DNA from: a virus | DNA length: 37,145 nucleotides | Strand: one strand, 5' to 3' | IMG/VR virus record: IMGVR_UViG_3300028837_000116 | Coordinates: 1-37,145 of that record | Part shown: positions 17,622-24,054 of the stretch, piece after piece | Layout: the number at the start of each line of letters is the position of its first letter | How positions within the stretch are numbered: the stretch's first letter is position 1 | Program-made: the position numbers and the translations under genes | The notes under the pieces: generated by a model | What the model was told of the DNA's origin: nothing | Database searches by the model: none | The model's input: the letters and a program-made list of their open reading frames with translations, nothing else

Positions 17622-17867
17622 ATGTCAGCTTCAATTCATTGGTCACCAATATCGACCAAACATAATCGTCTATCAACGAATACGCCGTCTAGATTCGTGA
17701 CTGCCATGGAGATGGTCTTTGGCGGATTTCCTATCCAGCTTGAGAACGATCACGAAACTACAACTGCATTACGTGGCATGCATGCTGGCAGCGACGATAT
17801 GATCTATGCTTGTCTTTTGGAAGCCCTGGAGAAGTTTGACAGAATCCGGGTCTGGGCGGAATATTAA
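17622..17867 (+). CDS. Small hypothetical early protein
   Basis: This 81-residue protein was not recognised. It has a polar N-terminus (SPISTKHNRLSTNTPSRF) and a helical C-terminal half ending RIRVWAEY. It starts 2 nt after the preceding stop and ends 2 nt before the sigma-like gene, so it is part of the early operon. There are no membrane segments or metal-binding motifs. Confidence 0.6.
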   Translation: MSASIHWSPISTKHNRLSTNTPSRFVTAMEMVFGGFPIQLENDHETTTALRGMHAGSDDMIYACLLEALEKFDRIRVWAEY

Positions 17868-17869
17868 GA

Positions 17870-18583
17870 ATGAAGAATAAATACCACGATATGTCCTCTG
17901 AAGAAGTTCAGAAGTATGCCATCAAAACTCTTGACTGTCTGTTCAAGAAGCATCAGCCACCGGGAGAATTTGATGACTACCTTAATGATGCATGGATTAA
18001 ACATCTGAAGTATAAAGACAAACCTGACTATAGTCTTTCAAACTCCATAAAATGGAGCTTCTTTAAAAGCTGGCTAAAGCATGAACAATATAGTCGGCTC
18101 AAGAGCAGAGCTTTCCACATGCTGGCAGATCTAGACTACATGGACCGATTGAACTCGGCAAGCTGCTTGAATCCCACTACAGAAGATTACAGTTTCACGG
18201 TTGAAGACATAAGCGGCCAAGTTCCAATCCATGGTCGTATATCGGCAGAGCATTTCGTAGGAGAATATACCCGTAAGAACACGATAGAGGTTGACATGCG
18301 CTACAGGGTAGCTTACAATAAACTCAAGGATTCACTAAAACCAGCATACCAAGAAATCTTAGAACTCTGGAAGATTGGTTTAGGCTCAAGAGATATAGCT
18401 GAATTATTTGGTTGTACCAGGAATAACATCTGGCAGAAGATGCAGGAGATCAAGATTCAGGCGCATGAATTATTCGGAGTCCCATTGCCAGAGAATCTAA
18501 AGAAATACTATGACAAGCGAGAGAAGAGTCTCAAGAGATTCAATACAAGAAGGAATAAAAGCGCAGTGAAGCAGGATGGATGA
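17870..18583 (+). CDS. Sigma-factor-like transcription regulator
   Basis: This 237-residue protein has two features of small sigma factors. A helical N-terminal segment (about residues 34-75, with DDYLNDAWIKHLKYK and then IKWSFFKSWLKHE) resembles region 2. A C-terminal helix-turn-helix (about 158-202: YQEILELWKIGLGSRDIAE, then LFGCTRNNIWQKMQEIK) resembles region 4. The tail is strongly basic. It lies in the early operon driven by a consensus promoter, so it could redirect host RNA polymerase to the late genes. It could equally be a simple HTH regulator, since region 2 is only weakly recognisable. Its last 8 nt overlap the next gene. Confidence 0.55.
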   Translation: MKNKYHDMSSEEVQKYAIKTLDCLFKKHQPPGEFDDYLNDAWIKHLKYKDKPDYSLSNSIKWSFFKSWLKHEQYSRLKSRAFHMLADLDYMDRLNSASCLNPTTEDYSFTVEDISGQVPIHGRISAEHFVGEYTRKNTIEVDMRYRVAYNKLKDSLKPAYQEILELWKIGLGSRDIAELFGCTRNNIWQKMQEIKIQAHELFGVPLPENLKKYYDKREKSLKRFNTRRNKSAVKQDG

Positions 18584-19241
18584 AATAACTAGAATGAAGA
18601 TTAGCGAACGACTATGGCAACTCGAAAATCACATAGACAATCCAGCGAAAGTAGGGAGGATTCTTTTGGATATTTATAAACTTCTTAACCCAGCCGACGC
18701 AGTTAAGATATGCCCCAAGTGTGAGGAAGAAAAAACCTTGGACAGCTTTTCCAAGAATCGTCGCACCAAAGATGGCAGGCAAGTCTATTGTAAGAAGTGT
18801 AAATCTACATACCAGAAAGTATATCGTAAGACTCCTGCTGGCAGAGAGACCCAACGTAGAAATAATCGCACCCCGTCATCGAAGGCTGCAAGGAAGAGAT
18901 ATATAAAGTCTGATAAGGGCAAGGAATCTGTCAAGCGTTATTACCAGTCAGATAAAGGCAAGCAGACAAGAAAAAGATATGACAAGAGACATCGCAATCG
19001 TGTACGGGCTCGTGAAGCAGTACGTCGAGCACTCAAAAGAGGAGATTTAGTCCGTCCAAATAAATGTCCTGAATGTAATAGAACTGATCTACCAATCGAG
19101 TCACATCATCCAAGTTACAAGAAGAAAGATTGGCTTAATATAGAATGGCAATGCAGCGAATGTCATGATAAGAAACATTGGCCCAAACAGGAGGAAGCGA
19201 ATGCCAAAGAGAAAAGCAAAAAGCGTAACCGTAGTAGATAA
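18576..19241 (+). CDS. HNH-type zinc protein, probable endonuclease
   Basis: This 221-residue protein has two zinc clusters. The first is CPKC (46-49) paired with CKKC (72-75) around a SFSKNRRTKDG segment, a zinc ribbon common in phage HNH proteins. The second is C164-x2-C167, a His pair at 177-178 in ESHHP, and C193-x2-C196-H197 with H201, the treble-clef/HNH layout of small phage endonucleases. Between them is a very basic region with a repeated SDKGK...KRY unit (residues 112-135) that probably binds DNA. It may act as a homing-type or replication-linked nuclease. It overlaps the sigma-like gene by 8 nt. Confidence 0.6.
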   Translation: MDEITRMKISERLWQLENHIDNPAKVGRILLDIYKLLNPADAVKICPKCEEEKTLDSFSKNRRTKDGRQVYCKKCKSTYQKVYRKTPAGRETQRRNNRTPSSKAARKRYIKSDKGKESVKRYYQSDKGKQTRKRYDKRHRNRVRAREAVRRALKRGDLVRPNKCPECNRTDLPIESHHPSYKKKDWLNIEWQCSECHDKKHWPKQEEANAKEKSKKRNRSR

Positions 19242-19545
19242 TACAGATGAGCCAGTTGTAGCTAACAACAAGCCCGAACTATTTAAAATAAAAACTTTAC
19301 CAGAACCAATATATGTTGGTACACTAGGAGTTCTTCTACATGAACTAATAAGCCGCCACGGCCCAATCAAGCTAGAGATTACCTATGCTACTGGAAGTCG
19401 CTTTAGTTATATCGTTGAGAAGGCTTTTGATGAGTATGTAATATGCAAAGGCCAAATTATTTTATCTCTACAGAATGCAGCCTACTTCCGTATACCGGAT
19501 AAAGAAGTTCTACAAACCCTACAGGAACTAACCTCAGATGAATAA
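19201..19545 (+). CDS. Hypothetical early protein
   Basis: This 114-residue protein was not recognised. After a basic N-terminus (PKRKAKS) comes a predicted mixed alpha/beta domain containing VLLHELISRHGPIKLE and a strand with ATGSRFSYIVEKAF. The open frame extends upstream to 19165, but I start at 19201 because AGGAGG lies 6 nt before it and the longer form would overlap the HNH gene by 77 nt instead of 41. The 3' end overlaps the holin-like gene by 8 nt. Confidence 0.6.
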   Translation: MPKRKAKSVTVVDNTDEPVVANNKPELFKIKTLPEPIYVGTLGVLLHELISRHGPIKLEITYATGSRFSYIVEKAFDEYVICKGQIILSLQNAAYFRIPDKEVLQTLQELTSDE

Positions 19546-19861
19546 ATGGAATTCCCGCAAATATAAACTTGCAGTTTGGTTGTGTGTTCTATTCACGGCC
19601 ATCTTTATTCTTCCATGGGTCACAACTCTGGTTCTTACTTTATGTGGTAGTCCAATAACTTTTCAGTTGCTTACTCCCGAGCTTTATGTTACACTTATGA
19701 CAATGCTATTCGCCAGTTATTTCGGAGCCAATGCAGCAGTCAAGTTTGCTACCAACGGGAATGGGAACGGGATCAAGAAAGGCGATAATCTAAGTGAAGC
19801 TCCAGGCACAGGTAGTGGAGGCCAACCTCCAGAACCTCCAGAGATTCCGGTGAACACATGA
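19538..19861 (+). CDS. Holin-like protein with two membrane helices
   Basis: This 107-residue protein has a short basic N-terminus, membrane segments at about residues 11-37 and 48-70, and a polar Gly/Pro-rich C-terminal tail. The second segment contains LFASYFGANAAVKFA, like the terminal helix of a family of small phage membrane proteins often annotated as holins. Together with the XhlA-like protein at 16081 it is the best lysis candidate. No endolysin lies next to it, which weakens the assignment. The stop shares bases with the next start (ATGA). Confidence 0.5.
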   Translation: MNKWNSRKYKLAVWLCVLFTAIFILPWVTTLVLTLCGSPITFQLLTPELYVTLMTMLFASYFGANAAVKFATNGNGNGIKKGDNLSEAPGTGSGGQPPEPPEIPVNT

Positions 19862-20028
19862 ACGGTCTAGGTTGCGAAGGTTGCAAGTGTTTCAAGAATA
19901 TAGATGACGACAAGAATATCTATCGCACAGGCTTCTGTAATTTAGACATGAGTGAGGTAGGCAAAAAACAGAGAATTTGTGAGGACTTTGAACTGAAGAA
20001 AGATAACGATGAGCAAGACAAACAATAA
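19858..20028 (+). CDS. Very small cysteine-rich protein
   Basis: This 56-residue protein has Cys at 6, 9, 11, 27 and 41 in the arrangement CEGCKCF...GFCN...ICEDFE. This resembles the N-terminal CxxC-x-x-F cluster of the larger protein at 22168 and probably binds one zinc. It begins in an ATGA overlap with the holin-like gene and ends within the next gene (20-nt overlap), which supports real translation despite its size. Function unknown. Confidence 0.6.
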   Translation: MNGLGCEGCKCFKNIDDDKNIYRTGFCNLDMSEVGKKQRICEDFELKKDNDEQDKQ

Positions 20029-20386
20029 ACTATCACCTGGTCCGTGGAAATGGTTAGCCGTGGGAGTCCATAATAAGACAGCCCCATATAATTACCGCAA
20101 TATTTACGTGGAAGATTTACCAAAAGTATTAGATAACTCCAGTCATTATCTTCTAATGGGATCAGAACATGATATTGAAGAAGCTTATTATGGCTGTGTT
20201 ATTGAGGATGGCAGTGCTTGTGGAGAATATTCTGGTATTGATCCTCGTAGTCCAGATGCTTTACTTCTAGCAAGTGCGCCGACTTTATTCAAAGCCTTAC
20301 TTTTCATTGCATCAAATCCCGATGATTTTAGTTATAAAACAGCGGCTGTAGAAGTCGCCCGCAAAGCAGTTAATTGGAAAGAATAA
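20009..20386 (+). CDS. Small phage protein of the SPGPWKW / LLASAP type
   Basis: This 125-residue protein has an N-terminal SPGPWKW motif and a C-terminal DALLLASAPTLFKALLFIA helix. The pairing is recurrent in small early proteins of many unrelated phages, where it is of unknown function. There are no metal ligands or membrane segments. The related helix pattern AKIMAAAPDMLYVLEG appears in the protein at 21358, so the two share a C-terminal module. It overlaps the previous gene by 20 nt. Confidence 0.65.
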   Translation: MSKTNNKLSPGPWKWLAVGVHNKTAPYNYRNIYVEDLPKVLDNSSHYLLMGSEHDIEEAYYGCVIEDGSACGEYSGIDPRSPDALLLASAPTLFKALLFIASNPDDFSYKTAAVEVARKAVNWKE

Positions 20387-20405
20387 CCAAAGCAAAGGAG
20401 AAACA

Positions 20406-20747
20406 ATGAGTGCAGTCAGATCAACGACTAAAGTAGCAGAGAATCTATCTGAAGTAACCATGCAGCATGACTTTATTCTATTACAGAAGGTAACAGTAGA
20501 CGATGGGGTGATGGTGGAACTTCCTGATGAGTTCAAAGAGTTCAGGCTTCGGGCAGTTGCAATAGGTCCTGGTTTGATGGCACAGGCAGAAGGCGGCGGA
20601 TTTGAAGTAGTCCCCATGTCCGTAAAGGTTGGAGACTTGGTACAGTTCGCAGGTTCAGCTATTGATATCAAGATTGGCGAAGAGACTTTTGGTGTTGTAC
20701 GTGACAATCAGGTACTTCTAACTGTAAGTTCAGCGACGGTGTGTTAA
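20406..20747 (+). CDS. GroES-like co-chaperonin
   Basis: This 113-residue protein fits the GroES/Cpn10 fold from residue 20: a first strand with HDFILLQKV, a short loop DDGVMVELPDE in the position of the GroES mobile loop (GVMV resembling the GIVL contact motif), then LRAVAIGPG, then VKVGDLVQFAG, and a final strand pair ending NQVLLTV. These match the GroES order of strands, the A-x-G-x-G turn and the KVGD motif. The family caps the GroEL chamber during folding, and phage versions (T4 gp31 type) adapt GroEL to capsid protein. It has an AAGGAG site and overlaps the next gene in a TAATG. Confidence 0.72.
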   Translation: MSAVRSTTKVAENLSEVTMQHDFILLQKVTVDDGVMVELPDEFKEFRLRAVAIGPGLMAQAEGGGFEVVPMSVKVGDLVQFAGSAIDIKIGEETFGVVRDNQVLLTVSSATVC

Positions 20748-20968
20748 TGTCCAAGAAAGAGCGAAACGTAGACAAGTCCCTTCTTGAATGTCCATACTGT
20801 CGATCCACTAACTTTATCACAGCAGTAGGTACTAAACCTTACTCACCAGAAGAAAGAGAAGTTGACTTCGATAGGACAATGTGGCACATGCAGTGTTTGT
20901 CTTGCAAGCAGGGATGGACTGAGATCTACAAGATCGAATCTGTAATTCTACTAAGCGAGGAGGTATAA
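20747..20968 (+). CDS. Small zinc-ribbon protein
   Basis: This 73-residue protein has C15-x2-C18 and C50-x2-C53 separated by a polar segment, so it probably folds as a single zinc ribbon. The start is taken as the ATG in the TAATG overlap with the GroES-like gene. A GTG two codons upstream in the same frame is an alternative. It could bind nucleic acid or a host protein. No closer family is recognisable. Confidence 0.62.
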   Translation: MSKKERNVDKSLLECPYCRSTNFITAVGTKPYSPEEREVDFDRTMWHMQCLSCKQGWTEIYKIESVILLSEEV

Positions 20969-20969
20969 A

Positions 20970-21365
20970 GTGCTATACGGAAAAATGATAAAGGAGTTAA
21001 GTCTGTTCACTTTCTATCGTACAGTTAATAACATAGACTATAGCGCCCACCAGGATACTCTTATGCTCATGGATATTTCCACTTATCACCAGCAACTCAA
21101 AGACCTATGGCAAATCCAGCCTGCTTCTCTGATGTTCACTGAGGACGAGATAGCAGCTATCCAAGCAAGTCAGGGTGTTAACAAGTTCTCAACAGTAGAT
21201 TTTCTATCCAGAGCAGGTGAACTAAGGAAGCGTGGCGAGGAGCTAATTGAGTTCTATCCCCGTCTCATCCCTGACGAATTTATCCGTAATCCTAAAGAGG
21301 AAGCTGCCGAGGATGCAGAACTAGAGAACAAGACACCACTGATTAGGGAACCAAAAGATGTATAA
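20970..21365 (+). CDS. Hypothetical early protein (GTG start)
   Basis: This 131-residue helical protein was not recognised. A very good ribosome binding site (GAGGAGGT, about 5 nt upstream) supports the GTG start, and there is no nearby in-frame ATG of similar quality. The middle contains predicted helices with FTEDEIAAIQASQG, and the C-terminal tail is acidic. It ends with an 8-nt overlap with the next gene, so translation is probably coupled. Confidence 0.6.
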   Translation: MLYGKMIKELSLFTFYRTVNNIDYSAHQDTLMLMDISTYHQQLKDLWQIQPASLMFTEDEIAAIQASQGVNKFSTVDFLSRAGELRKRGEELIEFYPRLIPDEFIRNPKEEAAEDAELENKTPLIREPKDV

Positions 21366-21657
21366 CTACTCCTGGCGAGAATACAACTGGATTGGCTTGC
21401 CCATGAGCAAGAAGTGTGGAGATTTTTATGAAGTTATAGATTTGAATATTGACCATCCCGCCGCACGTTATATTGAGAACGATCTAGACGCTAAGATTAT
21501 GGCAGCCGCGCCCGATATGTTGTACGTCCTTGAAGGAATCGAATGGGTTAAAGATCCAGAAGGCCCTAGGTTCTGTCCTTACTGTTATAACACCGAAGAC
21601 ACCGGACATATGAAGAACTGCAAACTAGCTGCAGCACTCAAGAAAGCTAAGGGATAA
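21358..21657 (+). CDS. Small zinc-finger protein, CxxC...HxxxC module
   Basis: This 99-residue protein has a conserved alanine-rich helix (AKIMAAAPDMLYVLEG, residues 45-60), then an EW pair (62-63) and a zinc-finger-like module C73-x2-C76-x7-H84-x3-C88, and finally the helix LAAALKKAK. The same EW plus CxxC/HxxxC module recurs in the genes at 21660, 22168 and 23214. The start overlaps the previous stop by 8 nt. A role in nucleic-acid or protein binding is likely, but the target is unknown. Confidence 0.65.
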   Translation: MYNYSWREYNWIGLPMSKKCGDFYEVIDLNIDHPAARYIENDLDAKIMAAAPDMLYVLEGIEWVKDPEGPRFCPYCYNTEDTGHMKNCKLAAALKKAKG

Positions 21658-21659
21658 TT

Positions 21660-21941
21660 ATGAAAGAAGATAAAGGCTGGGTAGAAATCACACATCTCGC
21701 CCAAGAACTTTTTAATGAATCCTTTCGTGTAGATAATCCCGATACACGTAGCCTTTTAATCCAAGCATCAGACAGGATTATAAAACTAGAGAGTCTCCAA
21801 TACCTCATGCTAGAAGCTCTTGAAGCTGCAGAATGGGGAAGCCATAGCTATAAACAATGTCCGGTATGTGGAGAGCTAGGTTCATTGCCACATCTTCCCG
21901 ATTGTCTCCTTGCTAATGCGATTAAGAAAGCTAAAGAATAA
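21660..21941 (+). CDS. Small zinc-finger protein, paralogous module
   Basis: This 93-residue protein shares its C-terminal half with the upstream gene: LEALEAAEW (51-59), then C67-x2-C70-x7-H78-x3-C82, then LANAIKKAKE. The N-terminal half differs (a helix with SLLIQASDRIIKLE). This suggests duplication and exchange of a C-terminal zinc module. It starts 2 nt after the preceding stop. Confidence 0.65.
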   Translation: MKEDKGWVEITHLAQELFNESFRVDNPDTRSLLIQASDRIIKLESLQYLMLEALEAAEWGSHSYKQCPVCGELGSLPHLPDCLLANAIKKAKE

Positions 21942-21943
21942 TT

Positions 21944-22168
21944 ATGGAACTTCCTAATCTTACAGTAACAAAGCCGCCCCAGATAATCACATGGAGATGC
22001 ATTGGAGATCCTACAGCACTATTCAAGATGTTCATGAATCCTCAGAACAAAGTAGAACTCTGGGACTGTCAGAATCCAAAAGATATAATCCTTGCCATAA
22101 GAGATGGCTATAGTATGTTCCCTGCCGGCCAGACATTTGTTATCTCTGATGTGGAGTGGAGAAGATAA
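21944..22168 (+). CDS. Small hypothetical early protein
   Basis: This 74-residue protein was not recognised. It is a mixed alpha/beta protein with Cys at 19 and 42 but no metal cluster. It sits between two zinc-module genes, 2 nt after one stop, and overlaps the next start in a TAATG. The ending EWRR is reminiscent of the EW motif of the neighbours but lacks the finger. Confidence 0.58.
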   Translation: MELPNLTVTKPPQIITWRCIGDPTALFKMFMNPQNKVELWDCQNPKDIILAIRDGYSMFPAGQTFVISDVEWRR

Positions 22169-22596
22169 TGGAACGACTAACTTGTGGGAATTGTGAGTTC
22201 TTTGAAGAGTGTGGACAGGTGGACTTATCAGAAGATCCATATTGTAGTGGATATACACAGTGTCCAGCTATGAGCGAAGTGAGAAGGTTGAGGGTGATCC
22301 CAACAGAGAAACAGATGGAAGGCTTCGAGTTCATGTGGGACAGCGCAGAGTACACAGGCCCAGCAAAGGAATATCCCATTGTCAAAGACTTACTTTCTAT
22401 AATCAATGTATTATTAGATAAGATCGATTTGCTTCAGGAAGATTTAGATCACCTTGAATGGTCTGGATGGTCACATGCTTGTAGTGGTGCTGATTGCTGC
22501 CCAGACTGTAGAGCAATGTATAAGTATCCTGGTGGCGGCGAACATTTTGAAGGTTGCACATACTATAAACAAAAGAATAAAGATGAAGTGTCCTAA
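22168..22596 (+). CDS. Two-cluster zinc protein
   Basis: This 142-residue protein has an N-terminal Cys cluster (C6, C9, C15, C26, C32) starting TCGNCEFF, related to the small protein at 19858. A helical middle (about 70-95) leads into the shared module: LEW (96-98), then C111-x2-C114 and H126-x3-C130. It is thus a fusion of two small zinc modules found separately elsewhere in this operon. I start at the ATG overlapping the previous stop (TAATG). A GTG four codons upstream is the alternative. Confidence 0.62.
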   Translation: MERLTCGNCEFFEECGQVDLSEDPYCSGYTQCPAMSEVRRLRVIPTEKQMEGFEFMWDSAEYTGPAKEYPIVKDLLSIINVLLDKIDLLQEDLDHLEWSGWSHACSGADCCPDCRAMYKYPGGGEHFEGCTYYKQKNKDEVS

Positions 22597-22705
22597 CTGC
22601 AGCACAGAACTAATCAAGAAGCCTAAGACCGGCGAAGGTATTAAGCATTGTCCCAACTGTGGTTATGGCTGGTTCATCCTCAATACTAGCAAGCCTAAGG
22701 AGTAA
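22583..22705 (+). CDS. Tiny zinc-ribbon protein
   Basis: This 40-residue protein starts MKCPNC and has a second CPNCG after about 20 residues, a minimal zinc ribbon. It overlaps the preceding gene by 14 nt in another frame. The open frame extends back to 22454, but that extension lies wholly inside the preceding zinc-protein gene and has no ribosome binding site, so the short form is more plausible. Confidence 0.5.
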   Translation: MKCPNCSTELIKKPKTGEGIKHCPNCGYGWFILNTSKPKE

Positions 22706-22708
22706 CTT

Positions 22709-23014
22709 ATGAATCCAGAAGATCTCAACCACACGTTACACTACATCTACTGTATTCCTCCGAAGATATTAACCAGTCTAGCAGACTTCGCTCTAGAAGA
22801 ATTCAAGAACTATGTTCCAGATATTATAGCCAAGCACTTCAACTTTGCTATAGATATACGACCCGCGCCCATTCCATACACAGATCACTGGCTTATAATC
22901 CCAGATGAAGATGGTTATGAGTATCGTATAGTCTTAGGCATCCGCGCATATCCAAACTATAACCCTGCCAGCCAAGATACTAAAGAACCCATCCAACTAG
23001 AATTTGACTTCTAA
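22709..23014 (+). CDS. Hypothetical early protein
   Basis: This 101-residue protein was not recognised. Its N-terminal half is helical and its C-terminal half contains strands with HWLIIPDEDGYEYRIVLGI. It ends in the acidic/aromatic tail IQLEFDF, which resembles the C-terminal peptides that phage and bacterial proteins use to dock on SSB or the sliding clamp. That is a pattern resemblance only. It starts 3 nt after the preceding stop. Confidence 0.58.
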   Translation: MNPEDLNHTLHYIYCIPPKILTSLADFALEEFKNYVPDIIAKHFNFAIDIRPAPIPYTDHWLIIPDEDGYEYRIVLGIRAYPNYNPASQDTKEPIQLEFDF

Positions 23015-23017
23015 CTC

Positions 23018-23221
23018 ATGACAGACGAATATGAAGCTAGATGGAGCTGGGTGTGGGAAACATATTGCGGACACCCTATGTTACGTTGCTGTATCTGTGA
23101 TAGATTCATAAAAGAGAAGACTTCTTGGTATATGACTTCATCGAATGAATGGATGTGTGAAACCTGTTACGATATTTGCGAACATATAGCAAAGAAGATT
23201 TTAGAGGAGACCAATGGCTGA
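23018..23221 (+). CDS. Small cysteine-rich, probable zinc-binding protein
   Basis: This 67-residue protein has Cys at 17, 24, 25, 27, 47, 50 and 54, forming two CxxC-type pairs (CCIC and CETC) and several Trp residues in the N-terminus. It could bind one or two zinc ions. It ends in TGA, which overlaps the next start by 8 nt, supporting coupled translation with the amber-interrupted gene that follows. Confidence 0.6.
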   Translation: MTDEYEARWSWVWETYCGHPMLRCCICDRFIKEKTSWYMTSSNEWMCETCYDICEHIAKKILEETNG

Positions 23222-23606
23222 CATACTACTAGACCAAGCTATTGAGATTATAGAACAGATCTAGTGGTCACACTGCGGACAGGAATGTGCTGCTTGTGGA
23301 GGCTCACCCAGCAATTATGGAGTGAACGGTGGACATGAGGACGATTGTCCTATCGTGTTATTCTTCGAGGAGTTAGGTCTACCAAAGTCTAGGCTATATC
23401 GCCCGGAAGAACCAGAAAGAGAATATACAGGACCGCCACTAACACTTGAGGAAGTCGATACTATTCTAAAGGCATACACAAAAAAGCTTAAGCTTCAATC
23501 AGCATCAGCAATTAGTTATAGGTATTCAAGCATATCCCAAGGAGTAATTAAGCACAGAACTATACCTTTTTCCCTCAGAAAGGAGTATATAATAGAGGAA
23601 TACTAG
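23214..23606 (+). pseudogene. Zinc-module gene interrupted by an in-frame amber codon
   Basis: From ATG 23214, placed by an 8-nt overlap with the preceding gene, the frame reads 16 codons, meets TAG at 23262-23264, and then stays open for 113 codons to a second TAG at 23604-23606. Directly after the first TAG comes WSHC, then C-x2-C and H-x3-C (residues 25, 28, 41, 45), the same module as in the genes at 21358, 21660 and 22168. In those, the W is preceded by E (IEW, AEW, LEW), so the amber replaces an expected GAG codon by one base change. It is either a broken gene, a sequencing or population variant, or a suppressed amber. A GTG at 23322 could restart translation only within the module. Confidence 0.6.
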
Positions 23607-23649
23607 CAGAAACTAACCAAAAACTTAGGAAGGAAGGATAGCATAGTTT

Positions 23650-23781
23650 ATGCCTGTTAAGTATAATAAGAAGGAGAAAGCCTGGTTCATGGGCTCTAAG
23701 AAGTTCAAGTCCAAGGCCTCAGCTCTCAAGGCATATCGCGCATATTTATATTATAAAGCTCATCCAGAAAAGAAGAATTAA
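23650..23781 (+). CDS. Very small basic protein
   Basis: This 43-residue protein is rich in Lys, Tyr and Ala (KKEKAWF, KKFKSKASALKAYRAYLYYK), with the aromatic pattern of small phage DNA-binding or Arc-like proteins with a W-F-x-G strand and one helix. An AGGAAGGAAGG stretch about 12 nt upstream can serve as ribosome binding site. It is the last gene before a terminator hairpin, consistent with the end of the early operon. Function unknown. Confidence 0.5.
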   Translation: MPVKYNKKEKAWFMGSKKFKSKASALKAYRAYLYYKAHPEKKN

Positions 23782-23791
23782 TCACTCGGAC

Positions 23792-23829
23792 ACCAGGGAT
23801 TCCATGTATGAGTCTCTGGTTTCATTTTG
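23792..23829 (+). terminator. Rho-independent terminator at end of early operon
   Basis: An 11-bp stem (23792-23802 with 23810-23820, two G-U pairs) with a 7-nt loop is followed by TTCATTTTGTT. It lies 10 nt after the last early gene. Confidence 0.65.
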
Positions 23830-23932
23830 TTCAACAAGATCGCGCGGTTATATTATCCCACTCTAATACTACAAAGACATAGACCCTAAATACCCTAGTA
23901 TAACAGTATAGAAATTGTATAAAGTATAGCGC

Positions 23933-23948
23933 AGTCCTAGGCTAGTTC
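23933..23948. repeat. Direct repeat copy 1, AGTCCTAGGCTAGTTC
   Basis: Matches 23983-23998 at 14 of 16 bases, with exactly 50 bp between starts (about five helical turns). Candidate binding site for small terminase or a regulator. Confidence 0.55.
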
Positions 23949-23982
23949 TGGAAATTCTAAAGAAAAGCTCAGGCAACAGCTT

Positions 23983-23998
23983 AGTCCTAGATTAGTTC
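23983..23998. repeat. Direct repeat copy 2, AGTCCTAGATTAGTTC
   Basis: Second copy of the 16-bp direct repeat, 57 bp before the first gene of the packaging region. Confidence 0.55.
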
Positions 23999-24054
23999 AA
24001 CCATCCCAGCCCTTCAACAGTTTTTTATTTAATCCCTAAGCGAAAGGAGAATTA

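Larger units (their letters stand above)
23832..24054. other. Noncoding repeat-bearing region upstream of terminase genes
   Basis: No gene is visible here. It contains four GTATA motifs within 31 bp (23898, 23906, 23917, 23924) and a 16-bp direct repeat 50 bp apart. There is a small inverted repeat AAGCT/AGCTT at about 23965-23982, between the two copies. The position immediately before the small terminase gene is the usual place for a packaging-initiation (pac or cos) site or a late promoter. Which of these it is cannot be told from sequence. Confidence 0.45.

Noticed and set aside
22454-22582. Longer form of the tiny zinc-ribbon protein starting at 22454
   Set aside because: The extra 43 residues are the shifted frame of the overlapping zinc protein and have no ribosome binding site. 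The ATG at 22583 starts directly at the conserved CPNC.
23261-23270. Genome-wide amber recoding (TAG as an amino acid)
   Set aside because: Long genes contain no in-frame TAG at all, which is not expected if TAG were a sense codon. Only the one small gene is affected.
23588-23593. TATAAT hexamer near the end of the amber-interrupted gene as a promoter
   Set aside because: No -35 element lies 16-18 bp upstream and there is no TG extension. AT-rich sequence gives such hexamers by chance.
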